A DNA stretch of 12,104 bases from contig PBVO01000022.1 of the NCBI GenBank assembly GCA_002729015.1, positions 3,633 to 15,736 of the forward strand. Direction: 5' to 3'. The DNA comes from Candidatus Poribacteria bacterium. GTDB taxonomy: Bacteria; Poribacteria; WGA-4E; UBA9662. Under the pieces are notes generated by a model. It ran no database searches. It was not told the DNA's origin and saw only the letters and a list, made by a program, of their open reading frames with translations. The translations under genes and the position numbers were made by a program. Shown here one piece after another: positions 1 through 7,532 of this stretch; the first letter of the stretch is position 1; every line of letters starts with the position of its first letter.

Positions 1-537
1 GGGCATTTTGATCATTGGGGTGCTGGGCATTGTTATACCTTTCCAAATGAGGGTAAGGCAAATGGAACAGTAGTGGCTCAACCTGGTGACATCGTTGTAC
101 TTCCATATAATCGTTATATTGTTGATCAAGTGCATATGACTATAGAGGATGGCTACATTACTAGTATAGACGGTGGACTTGACGCCCGTTTAATGAACCA
201 CTGGTTAAATAGTAACAAACGATCTTCTGATGATAGAGATGGACATGCAATCTCGCATATTGGTTTTGGTACAAATCCATACTGTAGATGGGACTGTATT
301 GCTTTAAATGGTGATGACGTTGACCGAAGTAATGGGGCGGTGAGGGGGTTTGCTGGTAATTTTCTTTTTTCTACAGGCCCAAATACTCAAGGTGGAGGTA
401 CCCGTGTAACAAAGGGACACTATGATTTGCCGATGAAGGATTGTACGGTTCATTTAGATAATACCATGATAATTGAAAATGGGAGTTATGTGGTACCTGA
501 AATGATTGCAAAGGTGGAGCCACGAGCACAACAGTAA
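1..537 (+). CDS. NicX-like (2,5-dihydroxypyridine 5,6-dioxygenase family) protein, 5' truncated by window edge
   Basis: The frame is open from base 1, and the visible 178 residues align without gaps to about residue 184 onward of the complete paralogue that follows, at roughly 60 % identity by eye. This is therefore the C-terminal half of a protein of about 360 residues. The GTG at 73 is an internal valine in a conserved stretch and not a start. NicX-type enzymes are Fe(II) ring-cleaving dioxygenases with an aminopeptidase-T-like (M29) fold; the known iron ligands are His, His and Asp. The matching residues here are the His in the SHIGFG motif (codon 256-258) and the His and Asp of GHYD (codons 418-420 and 424-426), so this copy looks catalytically intact. 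The next gene starts 46 nt downstream on the same strand, suggesting cotranscription. The exact substrate is not shown; a dihydroxypyridine-like ring is the family expectation. An M29-type peptidase is a less likely alternative. Confidence 0.8.
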   Translation, partial: GHFDHWGAGHCYTFPNEGKANGTVVAQPGDIVVLPYNRYIVDQVHMTIEDGYITSIDGGLDARLMNHWLNSNKRSSDDRDGHAISHIGFGTNPYCRWDCIALNGDDVDRSNGAVRGFAGNFLFSTGPNTQGGGTRVTKGHYDLPMKDCTVHLDNTMIIENGSYVVPEMIAKVEPRAQQ

Positions 538-572
538 AAGATAGTATTTTACCAATATTTCTTTGTTTTCCT

Positions 573-578
573 AGGGGG
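573..578 (+). promoter_or_regulatory. Ribosome binding site, G-rich
   Basis: AGGGGG lies six bases ahead of the ATG at 584 and fixes that start. Similar G5 Shine-Dalgarno sites precede the alpha/beta hydrolase (5951-5957) and, on the other strand, the substrate-binding protein (11319-11326), so it seems to be a common style in this genome. Confidence 0.7.
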
Positions 579-583
579 TTAAT

Positions 584-1660
584 ATGGAAGCAGATATTCG
601 TTCGCTTGAAGTAAATCCAGCAAAGCTTGCTAAATTATTTAAAAAGCAATTTGATCTGTGCAACGTGAAGCCGGAAGAGACCGTGGCCATAGTATCAGAT
701 TTAGGCACTAGAAGAGAATATATTCAGGCGGCCTTTGCTGCCGCGGATGAAATAGGAGCCGACATATATGAGATGTGTGTCAATTTAGTTCCGGGTTGGA
801 CAAAAGTAGGGGTTCCCACAATAGGAAAATGTAAGGGCACATTAGAAGCACTGATGGCTTCTGATATGATTTTGATTTTTCATGTGCCGCTTTTTTCCTC
901 ATGGTTGAGAACTGTCATGGATAATAAGATCAGGGTGCAGATGGTAATTGATGCGCCTGACGATCTTGAACAGCTACAGTCACCGACTGGGCTGAAAGAA
1001 GCCGCAATTTACGCCCACAAACTTTACGAAAAAACAAAAAAAGTTCGTGTGACAAGTAAGGCGGGTACAGATCTTCACTTCGATATTGGAGAGTATCCGG
1101 TGATGAGCCAATACGGAATGGCCGATGAACCTGGACGGTTTGACCAGTGGGGTGTGGGCCACATTCACACCTTCCCAAATGAGGGCAGCTCGCATGGAAC
1201 CGTAGTTATTCAGCCTGGAGATATCATCATTTTGCCTTACTGCAGGTATGTTATTGATGAGATAAAGCTTACAATTGAGGACGGCCATATTACTAGTATC
1301 GAAGGTGGTTTAGACGCTACCCTCATGAGAGAATGGTTAGAGGAGGGGGTTGAATTTGACGGAGACCGAGACCCATTTGCTTTGTCACACCTTGGATGGG
1401 GCTTGAACCCTCAAGCTCGGTGGGACTCAATAGCGCTTTACGGGGATGGTCCTGAGAGAAGTAGAGCGGCTTCAAGGTGTTTTCCAGGAAATTTTTTGTT
1501 TTCTACTGGACCAAATACACAAGGTGGAGGCAATAGAACAACGCGAGGGCACTATGATGTTCCTATGAGAAGTTGCTCTATAGAACTAGATGGAAAATTA
1601 ATTATTGAAGATGGTAAAGTCGTTGATCCAAAAATGATCGTGGCTAAAGAACAAAGGTGA
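584..1660 (+). CDS. NicX-like (2,5-dihydroxypyridine 5,6-dioxygenase family) protein
   Basis: A complete 358-residue protein, the usual length for NicX-type dioxygenases (about 350). These cytosolic Fe(II) enzymes cleave 2,5-dihydroxypyridine to N-formylmaleamate. The candidate metal triad is H269 (SHLGWG motif), H323 and D325 (GHYD motif). Their spacing of 54 and 2 residues closely matches the His265/His318/Asp320 ligands reported for Pseudomonas putida NicX. A block around residues 302-316 (GNFLFSTGPNTQGGG) is nearly identical to the upstream paralogue. The start is supported by AGGGGG at 573-578. The gene sits 46 nt after the first paralogue and 33 nt before the CoxG-FAD subunit gene, inside a molybdenum hydroxylase operon; ring hydroxylation followed by ring opening is the logical order. 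The family also contains uncharacterised M29-like proteins, so the substrate is inferred. Family assignment is fairly secure and the exact reaction is not. Confidence 0.82.
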   Translation: MEADIRSLEVNPAKLAKLFKKQFDLCNVKPEETVAIVSDLGTRREYIQAAFAAADEIGADIYEMCVNLVPGWTKVGVPTIGKCKGTLEALMASDMILIFHVPLFSSWLRTVMDNKIRVQMVIDAPDDLEQLQSPTGLKEAAIYAHKLYEKTKKVRVTSKAGTDLHFDIGEYPVMSQYGMADEPGRFDQWGVGHIHTFPNEGSSHGTVVIQPGDIIILPYCRYVIDEIKLTIEDGHITSIEGGLDATLMREWLEEGVEFDGDRDPFALSHLGWGLNPQARWDSIALYGDGPERSRAASRCFPGNFLFSTGPNTQGGGNRTTRGHYDVPMRSCSIELDGKLIIEDGKVVDPKMIVAKEQR

Positions 1661-1693
1661 AATATTTATTGGTAATTAAGTAGTGGAGAATAT

Positions 1694-3148
1694 ATGCGTT
1701 TAGAGGGTTCTTTCGAAGTTGATCAACCCGCAGATTTTGTTTGGGCAAAAATCAAGGATCCAAACTTAATGGCTGGGTGTATTCCAGGTTGCCAAAATGT
1801 TGAACAATTGGACGAAAAAAATTTTAGAGCCGACGTATTGGTCACTATCGGAATAATAAGGGCCAGTTTTAATCTTAATGTTGAAGTCACAAAAGAGATA
1901 GAGAATTCAGAGCTACACTCTCGCACCACAGGTCAGGAGGGAACTCAAGCGAGCATAATTTCCTCTGAAAATATTTTAAGCTTGAGGGCTATTTCGGAAC
2001 AAAAAACAAAGTTGGAATTTTCGTCTGAGGTTACAATATCGGGTAGGCTCGGTAAATATGGACTAGGTATAATTAAAAAATCGGCTTTAAAAATGGCAGA
2101 TGAATTTGCTGCTAATTTTGGTAGAGCTATAGAAACTGGTTATGCTGAGGCAAGTACCAAACCTATTATCTTACCTAAAACATCAATATGGCGTAAAATA
2201 ATAGAATTTTTAGGCATGTTTAGAGTAATGCCTTTCGGCCAATCAAATATTGTAAAAAAAGACCCACAAAATTTTAATCATACTGATATATTGTTAAATC
2301 CTTCTTCTGTTAGTGATGCAATTGAAATGTTAGTCGCAAATCCAGCCAGGGTCCCTATTGCCGGGGGGGCAACCCTGGTTGCAATGTTAAACGCAAATCT
2401 AATTGATCCAGTAGGTTTAGTGAACCTGAAGGATTTAGCTGAGCTCTCTGGAATAAGTAGAAACTCTAGCGGAGAAATTAAGATTGGTGCATTATCCCGT
2501 CATGCAGAAACAGCCCAGTCGGATCTACTAATTGGTGGGCTGTCTGGGCTAAAAGACGCTGCCCAAAAAATTGCAAATCCGACAGTTCGTAACATGGGTA
2601 CTATGGGGGGGGCCGTGGCTTTTGCAGATCCAGCTGCAGATTATATACCTGCTTTGTTTGCCGCAGATGCTGAGATAGAAATAACAGCGAGTGGGGGGGT
2701 GAGTCGTCTTCCAATAACAGACTTTTTTGTTGACTGGTATAAGACTGTACTCAAACCTGGGGAAATTATTAGCGCTTTATATTTACCAAAGCCCAGCAAA
2801 CTAGCTATCGGTCATCATGAAAAATTTGCGAGGGTTGAAGGTGACTATGCTACAGCTTCAGTAAATATTATTTTAACTATGAACGGTAAGACATGTAACA
2901 GCATAAAACTTGCAGTAGGCGCTTGTGGGCCAATGCCAGTAAGACTTGTAGATGTGGAAAAACGACTTGAGGGTTCGGATCTTTCCGAAACTTTATTATT
3001 GAAAGCGGGAAAAGAATTAGCAGATGCTTGTGACCCCACTGATGATGTGCGTGGAACCGCAGATTATAGGCGCAAGTTGGTTCCACAACTTGTAATCTGT
3101 GCTGTGCAGAACGCACAGAAAAAACTTTTGGAGGCTAGACCTACATGA
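1694..3148 (+). CDS. Fusion of CoxG-like SRPBCC domain with FAD-binding medium subunit of molybdenum hydroxylase
   Basis: One uninterrupted frame of 484 residues encodes two proteins that are normally separate. Residues 1 to about 148 form a CoxG-like SRPBCC (START-type) domain: it opens with MRLEGSFEV, has an IPGC motif at 30-33, and ends in a long helix around 127-148. A linker of about 45 residues follows, with a partly amphipathic, hydrophobic stretch at 165-181. Residues 195-484 are a CoxM / XDH-type FAD subunit: AGGATLV (223-229) and TVRNMGTMGGAVAFADP (297-313) are the two FAD-pyrophosphate motifs, and FARVEGDYA (378-386) and DVRGTADYRR (451-460) lie in the C-terminal domain. The first motif has Ala where many relatives have His. 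The subunit should pass electrons between the iron-sulfur clusters and an acceptor; CoxG proteins are implicated in membrane anchoring and quinone handling. The start has GGAGAA at 1685-1690. The stop overlaps the next start as ATGA. Three runs of 7-8 G lie in the FAD half. Confidence 0.88.
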   Translation: MRLEGSFEVDQPADFVWAKIKDPNLMAGCIPGCQNVEQLDEKNFRADVLVTIGIIRASFNLNVEVTKEIENSELHSRTTGQEGTQASIISSENILSLRAISEQKTKLEFSSEVTISGRLGKYGLGIIKKSALKMADEFAANFGRAIETGYAEASTKPIILPKTSIWRKIIEFLGMFRVMPFGQSNIVKKDPQNFNHTDILLNPSSVSDAIEMLVANPARVPIAGGATLVAMLNANLIDPVGLVNLKDLAELSGISRNSSGEIKIGALSRHAETAQSDLLIGGLSGLKDAAQKIANPTVRNMGTMGGAVAFADPAADYIPALFAADAEIEITASGGVSRLPITDFFVDWYKTVLKPGEIISALYLPKPSKLAIGHHEKFARVEGDYATASVNIILTMNGKTCNSIKLAVGACGPMPVRLVDVEKRLEGSDLSETLLLKAGKELADACDPTDDVRGTADYRRKLVPQLVICAVQNAQKKLLEARPT

Positions 3149-3633
3149 GTTCTAAAAAATTAATTGAGCTAAAAATCAATGGCGAAAACTATGATGCGAC
3201 AGTTTCAGGTTCCGAAACATTACTAACCCTACTGCGTGATCAGCTAGATCTAACAGGAACAAAGCGTGGCTGTAATCAGGGTGTTTGTGGAGCTTGCACA
3301 GTAATCAAAGATGGCGTACCTGTGAGGAGTTGTTTAACCGTTGCAGGTTTTTGCAACTCTTCTGAAGTCACTACAGTTGAGGGTTTAGCTATCGACCGAA
3401 ATCTCTCAAATTTACAGAATGCATTTTCTGAAAATGGGGCCGTCCAATGTGGGTTTTGTATTAGTGGTATGTTAATTACAATCAAAGCTCTTCTCGATAA
3501 GGTTCCTAACCCCACAATTGATGAAGTCAGGGAGGCAATCTCGGGCAATCTTTGTCGTTGTTCTGGTTATAAAAAGATTATTGATGCAACACTGGAAGCT
3601 TCACGATCTTTAAATTCAGAGGAATTAGCATAA
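3145..3633 (+). CDS. Small [2Fe-2S] subunit of molybdenum hydroxylase (CoxS/XdhC-type small subunit family)
   Basis: A 162-residue protein of normal length for the family, carrying both iron-sulfur clusters. The N-terminal ferredoxin-like domain has C43, C48, C51 and C63 (C-x4-C-x2-C-x11-C). The C-terminal four-helix domain has C102, C105, C137 and C139 (C-x2-C-x31-C-x-C, ending in the LCRCSGY motif). All eight ligands are present, so electron transfer from the molybdenum site to FAD should be intact. The start overlaps the previous stop by four bases (ATGA), with GGAGG at 3130-3134 inside the upstream gene. The stop shares one base with the large-subunit start (TAATG). This spacing indicates translational coupling and equal subunit amounts. 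It acts in the cytoplasm as part of the three-subunit hydroxylase. Confidence 0.95.
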   Translation: MSSKKLIELKINGENYDATVSGSETLLTLLRDQLDLTGTKRGCNQGVCGACTVIKDGVPVRSCLTVAGFCNSSEVTTVEGLAIDRNLSNLQNAFSENGAVQCGFCISGMLITIKALLDKVPNPTIDEVREAISGNLCRCSGYKKIIDATLEASRSLNSEELA

Positions 3634-5963
3634 TGAATAGGATCACACCGGAGATTGCTGGAGGCGTAGGTGCCTCACCAAATAAAGTTGAAGCGGCAGA
3701 GAAAGTATTAGGTAAGGCCAGTTATATAGCGGACCTAAAGCGACCAAATATGCTCTTTGGAGCAATATTACAAAGTCCTTTTCCTCATGCTGAAATTGTA
3801 TCATATAATATTGAGAGTGCGATGGCTCTCAATGGGGTCAAGGCGATAATTACAGGTGATAATTTTGATAGGGCATACATGGGCCCGTTTATAAAGGACG
3901 AGGGGGCCTTAGCCAAAGATAAGGTCAGATACCTCGGAGAGCCAGTTGCTGCTGTTGCAGCTACAACCCCTGAAATAGCACGAAATGCAGTAGGTCTCAT
4001 TAATGTAAAATATAAGGAATTACCAGCTGTTCTTAATATGCACGATGCAATTGCTGATGATGCGCCAATTATTCACGAAAACCTGAATGATTATATTAAA
4101 ATATTTGATGCTATATCATATGGTAACGTCATGTCTGAGACCAAGATGTCTGAGGGAGATGTAGAGTCTGCTTGGGATGACTGTGATTTGATTGTCGAAA
4201 ATATTTATGAAACCCAGGCACAAAATCACCTACCTATTGAAACCTGTGGTGCTCTAGCTGATATTGATGGAAATGGACGTGTTGAACTTTGGTCAGCTAA
4301 CCAGTCGGTTTTTCGTGTTCAAGCAAATGTTTGTGAAACACTTGGCTTGCCTATGTCAAAATTAAGGTGCCTTACTCCCAAAGTTGGAGCGGGTTTTGGA
4401 AATAAGATGGAGGCTCATGTCCAGCCAATTGTCGTAAAATTGGCTTTAGAGACGGGCCTACCTGTGAAACTAATTTTGAGTCGCGAAGAGGACTTTGAAA
4501 TTGTGCGCGCACGTCATCCCTCATTTATCAGGTGTAAAACAGGAGTTAAAAATGATGGAACCTTTATAGCTAGGGACGTAAATATTTTAATGGACGGGGG
4601 TGCTTATGCTGATGATAGCCCAGGGGTTCTAGGATATAGTTTAATGTGTGCAAGGGGCCCTTATAATATCCCGAATACTAGGGCCGAGGGCAGAGTAGTT
4701 TATACAAACCGTTTACGATTTGCAGCTTTTCGTGGTTTTGGTAATCCACAAATAAATTTTGCTACAGAAAGTCAAATTGATGAAATTGCTGACAAATTGG
4801 AAATGGATCCCGTTGAAATCCGTCTTAAAAATACCATGAAAAGTGGCGATAGGTGGTTTGGTGGACAAGTTGTGGAGTCAAACGGTTTAGACGAGTGTAT
4901 AAGTAAGGTCAAAGAAATGTCAAATTTGGGTAATCGCAAGACTGATGACCCGACATCGTCTGGTTCAAAATATCGCGGATTTGGAATAGCTATCGGCGGC
5001 CATATTAGTGGGCTTTTAGGAACTGGAGCTATAGTGAGGTTGCTGGAGGATGGCACCGTTTCTCTTAATACGGGGGCCACTGATATAGGTCAGGGGTCTG
5101 ATACGGTTTTGTCCCAGATCTGTGCTGAGTCTCTTCAGGTACCTATAGAGAATGTTGCGTTGTCCAGCCCTGACACTGATGGATCGCCGTTCAACTGGGG
5201 AACCACAGCTAGTCGGGTTACTTATACTACTGGGCGAGCAGTTGTAGGTGCCTCGAAGGAGGCTGAAAAACAGATTAAGCAGGCTGTATCAGAAATGTTA
5301 GAATGCTCTGCTGAAGATATTGAGTTACTGCCTGGTGGAAGAGCTGGAATAAAGGGAGTTCCAGGCCGAGATGTATCATTTTTTGAAGTTTCCAAGTACA
5401 CTCACTGGGGCGTTGGTGGTCCAATTATTGGTTCAAATTCTCTAGTCTATGATAATCCTAGTGTAGATCCCAAACGTGCTGTTGTGTCAGGGGTCCCATT
5501 TTCTCAAATTGGTGTTTATGCATTTAATGCTACACTTGTAGAAATTGAAGTTGATAAGAGAACCGGTCAAACCAAAGTAGTTCAGGCTTGGACAGCAACA
5601 GATGTGGGAAAGGCTATAAATCCTCAACTTGTTGAGGGGCAAATCGAAGGAGGTTTTGTTCAGGGATTAGGCCTCGCTCTTGTTGAGGAAATGGTATGGG
5701 ATGGCGGGCGTCTAGCTAACCCTAATCTTATGGATTACAAAATACCTGGATCTCTAGATGTGCCATATGAGATAAATCCTATAATTGTTGAACATCCAGA
5801 GCCCGATGGTCCTTACGGAGCAAAGGGTGTTGGTGAAATACCCCTTGTTACAGTCCCGGCAGCTATTTCTAACGCAATACAAAATGCATCTGGTGCGCGC
5901 ATCAGGACATTACCTATGACCTCTGAGAAAGTTTTTAATTCTATTACAGAGAGGGGGTCTTAA
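3633..5963 (+). CDS. Large molybdopterin-binding subunit of molybdenum hydroxylase (xanthine dehydrogenase-like)
   Basis: A 776-residue catalytic subunit that binds molybdopterin cytosine dinucleotide and inserts a water-derived oxygen into a C-H bond, typically next to a ring nitrogen. The N-terminus carries the family's VGAS...A..KV.GKA.Y..D pattern (residues 12-34), followed by the aldehyde oxidase/xanthine dehydrogenase a/b hammerhead domain. Cofactor-binding stretches include VGAGFGNK (251-258), AFRGFG (365-370) and IGQGSD (485-490). The catalytic glutamate is E735 in GAKGVGE (729-735). The AFRGFG loop is that of xanthine dehydrogenase and related hydroxylases; CO dehydrogenase form I has a cysteine loop (AYxCSFR) that is absent here. 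Annotation as coxL or CO dehydrogenase would therefore mislead. Start by TAATG overlap with the small subunit, with GAGGA at 3619-3623. The next gene begins one base after the stop. The substrate is unknown; the NicX-like neighbours suggest a pyridine-type heterocycle. No molybdenum-insertion chaperone gene is visible in the window. Confidence 0.93.
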   Translation: MNRITPEIAGGVGASPNKVEAAEKVLGKASYIADLKRPNMLFGAILQSPFPHAEIVSYNIESAMALNGVKAIITGDNFDRAYMGPFIKDEGALAKDKVRYLGEPVAAVAATTPEIARNAVGLINVKYKELPAVLNMHDAIADDAPIIHENLNDYIKIFDAISYGNVMSETKMSEGDVESAWDDCDLIVENIYETQAQNHLPIETCGALADIDGNGRVELWSANQSVFRVQANVCETLGLPMSKLRCLTPKVGAGFGNKMEAHVQPIVVKLALETGLPVKLILSREEDFEIVRARHPSFIRCKTGVKNDGTFIARDVNILMDGGAYADDSPGVLGYSLMCARGPYNIPNTRAEGRVVYTNRLRFAAFRGFGNPQINFATESQIDEIADKLEMDPVEIRLKNTMKSGDRWFGGQVVESNGLDECISKVKEMSNLGNRKTDDPTSSGSKYRGFGIAIGGHISGLLGTGAIVRLLEDGTVSLNTGATDIGQGSDTVLSQICAESLQVPIENVALSSPDTDGSPFNWGTTASRVTYTTGRAVVGASKEAEKQIKQAVSEMLECSAEDIELLPGGRAGIKGVPGRDVSFFEVSKYTHWGVGGPIIGSNSLVYDNPSVDPKRAVVSGVPFSQIGVYAFNATLVEIEVDKRTGQTKVVQAWTATDVGKAINPQLVEGQIEGGFVQGLGLALVEEMVWDGGRLANPNLMDYKIPGSLDVPYEINPIIVEHPEPDGPYGAKGVGEIPLVTVPAAISNAIQNASGARIRTLPMTSEKVFNSITERGS

Positions 5964-5964
5964 A

Positions 5965-6789
5965 ATGAAACCTGAAGATTATCCTGAGCAAGATGAGGTG
6001 AGTGAATTTGCACGGGCGTATGTAAATAAAATTACCAAACTTGGTTCTTGTATTTCTGGCGAAGATGTCTTGTACGGTAGCAACCCATACCAAAGTATTG
6101 GAATACACTGCCCCGAAAATCCATCGGGCTCCGTATTTATGTTTATCCATGGGGGTGGTTGGACCACTGGTTATAAAGAATGGAATAACTTTATGGCACC
6201 ATCACTTCTGGCCAATAATATTATTTTTGTTACTGTGGGTTATCGGCTGGCACCCATGGACCTATTTCCAGCCGGCTTAAATGATTGTGTTGATGCGTTA
6301 ACTTGGGTTTATAAGAATATTGAAAAATATGGAGGCGATCCTACTAAAATTTATTTAGGGGGGCACTCTGCTGGCGGGCATTACGCAAGTTTGATCAGTG
6401 TATCGGATGAGTGGCAGGAACAGGCCAACATACCCCTAGACGCAATTCGGGGGTGTATTCCGGTTTCAGGTGTGTTTTTTTTTGGCGAAGGGTCAGGTTT
6501 AACGCAACGTCCTCGCTTTTTAGGTAGAGAGGGGAATGGGATGGCAAAAAAAGCTAGTCCAATCCTTTTTGTTAACAAGCCTACTCCAAAATTTTTTATT
6601 TCGTACGGAGATAGTGATTTTCCGCATTTAAAAACTCAGGCCCTAAAAATGGAACAAGCTTTGAAAAAGGTAGGGACAAAAGTTACTCGGCTAGAAATGG
6701 CAGGTTGTGATCACTTGGAGGCTCATGTAAAAACAAGTAATCCAAATGGAGATTGGTTGAAAACTTTGATCTCATTTATGTCTATTTAA
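5965..6789 (+). CDS. Alpha/beta hydrolase, HSL / kynurenine-formamidase-like esterase family
   Basis: A 274-residue soluble hydrolase. HGGGW (62-66) is the oxyanion-hole motif of the hormone-sensitive-lipase and arylformamidase-like group, and GHSAGG (133-138) is the nucleophile elbow with S135. YRLAP at 93-97 is also typical. Candidate remaining triad members are D216 or D218 (YGDSD) and H250 (GCDH). There is no signal peptide, so it is cytoplasmic. It begins one base after the large-subunit stop, with GAGGGGG at 5951-5957, and is the last gene of the + strand block. Relatives hydrolyse formamides, esters or carbamoyl groups. Next to NicX-like dioxygenases a role as an N-formyl (for example N-formylmaleamate) deformylase is attractive but inferred. 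A run of nine T (6475-6483) encodes part of a VFFF stretch. Fold and catalytic class are secure; substrate is not. Confidence 0.85.
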   Translation: MKPEDYPEQDEVSEFARAYVNKITKLGSCISGEDVLYGSNPYQSIGIHCPENPSGSVFMFIHGGGWTTGYKEWNNFMAPSLLANNIIFVTVGYRLAPMDLFPAGLNDCVDALTWVYKNIEKYGGDPTKIYLGGHSAGGHYASLISVSDEWQEQANIPLDAIRGCIPVSGVFFFGEGSGLTQRPRFLGREGNGMAKKASPILFVNKPTPKFFISYGDSDFPHLKTQALKMEQALKKVGTKVTRLEMAGCDHLEAHVKTSNPNGDWLKTLISFMSI

Positions 6790-6818
6790 TGTAGTAAATT
6801 GTTTTTACAGAGTTTAGC
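6790..6818. other. Convergent intergenic gap
   Basis: Only 29 bases separate the ends of the two convergent transcription units. The gap contains a weak 5-bp hairpin (GTAAA at 6794-6798 with TTTAC at 6804-6808) and no convincing GC-rich terminator, so read-through between the two blocks cannot be excluded. Confidence 0.5.
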
Positions 6819-7532
6819 TTAAATTCCGAGATAGACGGATTTAATAGTCTCATTAGCTAGTAAGTCTTCTGCTAATCCTTGCATTACGATTTTTCCATTT
6901 TCTATAACATAACCTTTGTCAGCAATTTCTAAAGTTGACCTTATGTCTTGTTCTACAATAAATACTGTTACTCCTAATTTTTTAACTCGAACGACCATTT
7001 CAAACAGAAACTTTGTAATGTTTGGTGCCAATCCAAGGCTGGGTTCATCAAGTAGGAGTAGTTTAGGGTCTGACATTAAACTCCTAGCAATAGCAAGCAT
7101 TTGTTGCTCGCCGCCAGACAAGGTGCCACCGCTTTGTTCACGTCTTTCTTTAAGCCGGGGAAATAGTTCGAACATTTCTTCCATGCGTGATGCAAGTTTT
7201 CCCTTTGCTCGGGGAGTGACTGCCCCTATACGAAGGTTTTCTTCTACTGAGAATTCGGGAAAGATAAGCCTACCTTCTGGAACCAGTGATAACCCAATAT
7301 CCACACGTTGGTTAGGTGCCCAATTACCAATGGGTTCATTATCAAAGATGATTTTTCCATGTGTTAGAGGAAGTAAACCAGATAGAGTCCTCATTAATGT
7401 TGTTTTTCCCGCGCCATTGCTGCCGACGAGTGCAGTCACAGATCCTCTTTCAACGCTAAGACTGATACCATTAATTATAGAGACATCATCATACCCAGAG
7501 TATAATTTTTCGAGTCTTAGAAATTCACTCAT
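6819..7532 (-). CDS. livF: Branched-chain amino-acid-type ABC transporter ATP-binding protein LivF
   Basis: A 237-residue ATPase, the normal LivF length. Walker A is GSNGAGKT (37-44). The LivF-type PEGRLIFPEFSVEENL block at 85-100 is present, and the ABC signature is LSGGE (138-142). Walker B is LLLLDEP (158-164), followed by GLAP. The VEQD at 193-196 replaces the usual H-loop histidine, as is normal in LivF. The C-terminus ends with the common YLG motif. It powers import together with LivG at the cytoplasmic face of the LivH/LivM permease. The start at 7532 overlaps the end of livG by eight bases, indicating coupling. It is the last gene of the transporter operon and converges on the hydrolase gene. 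The symbol names the family; the real substrate need not be a branched-chain amino acid. Confidence 0.93.
   Translation of the reverse strand: MSEFLRLEKLYSGYDDVSIINGISLSVERGSVTALVGSNGAGKTTLMRTLSGLLPLTHGKIIFDNEPIGNWAPNQRVDIGLSLVPEGRLIFPEFSVEENLRIGAVTPRAKGKLASRMEEMFELFPRLKERREQSGGTLSGGEQQMLAIARSLMSDPKLLLLDEPSLGLAPNITKFLFEMVVRVKKLGVTVFIVEQDIRSTLEIADKGYVIENGKIVMQGLAEDLLANETIKSVYLGI

Noticed and set aside
73..537. Separate short gene starting at the GTG at 73
   Set aside because: The frame is open back to base 1 and the upstream residues match the downstream paralogue closely, so the GTG is an internal valine of a truncated gene.
980..1288. Antisense open frames inside the second NicX-like gene and similar ones in the hydroxylase genes
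   Set aside because: They lack family motifs and ribosome sites and lie opposite well-supported coding sequence.
6790..6818. Bidirectional terminator in the convergent gap
   Set aside because: The only stem is 5 bp and AT-rich, too weak to call.
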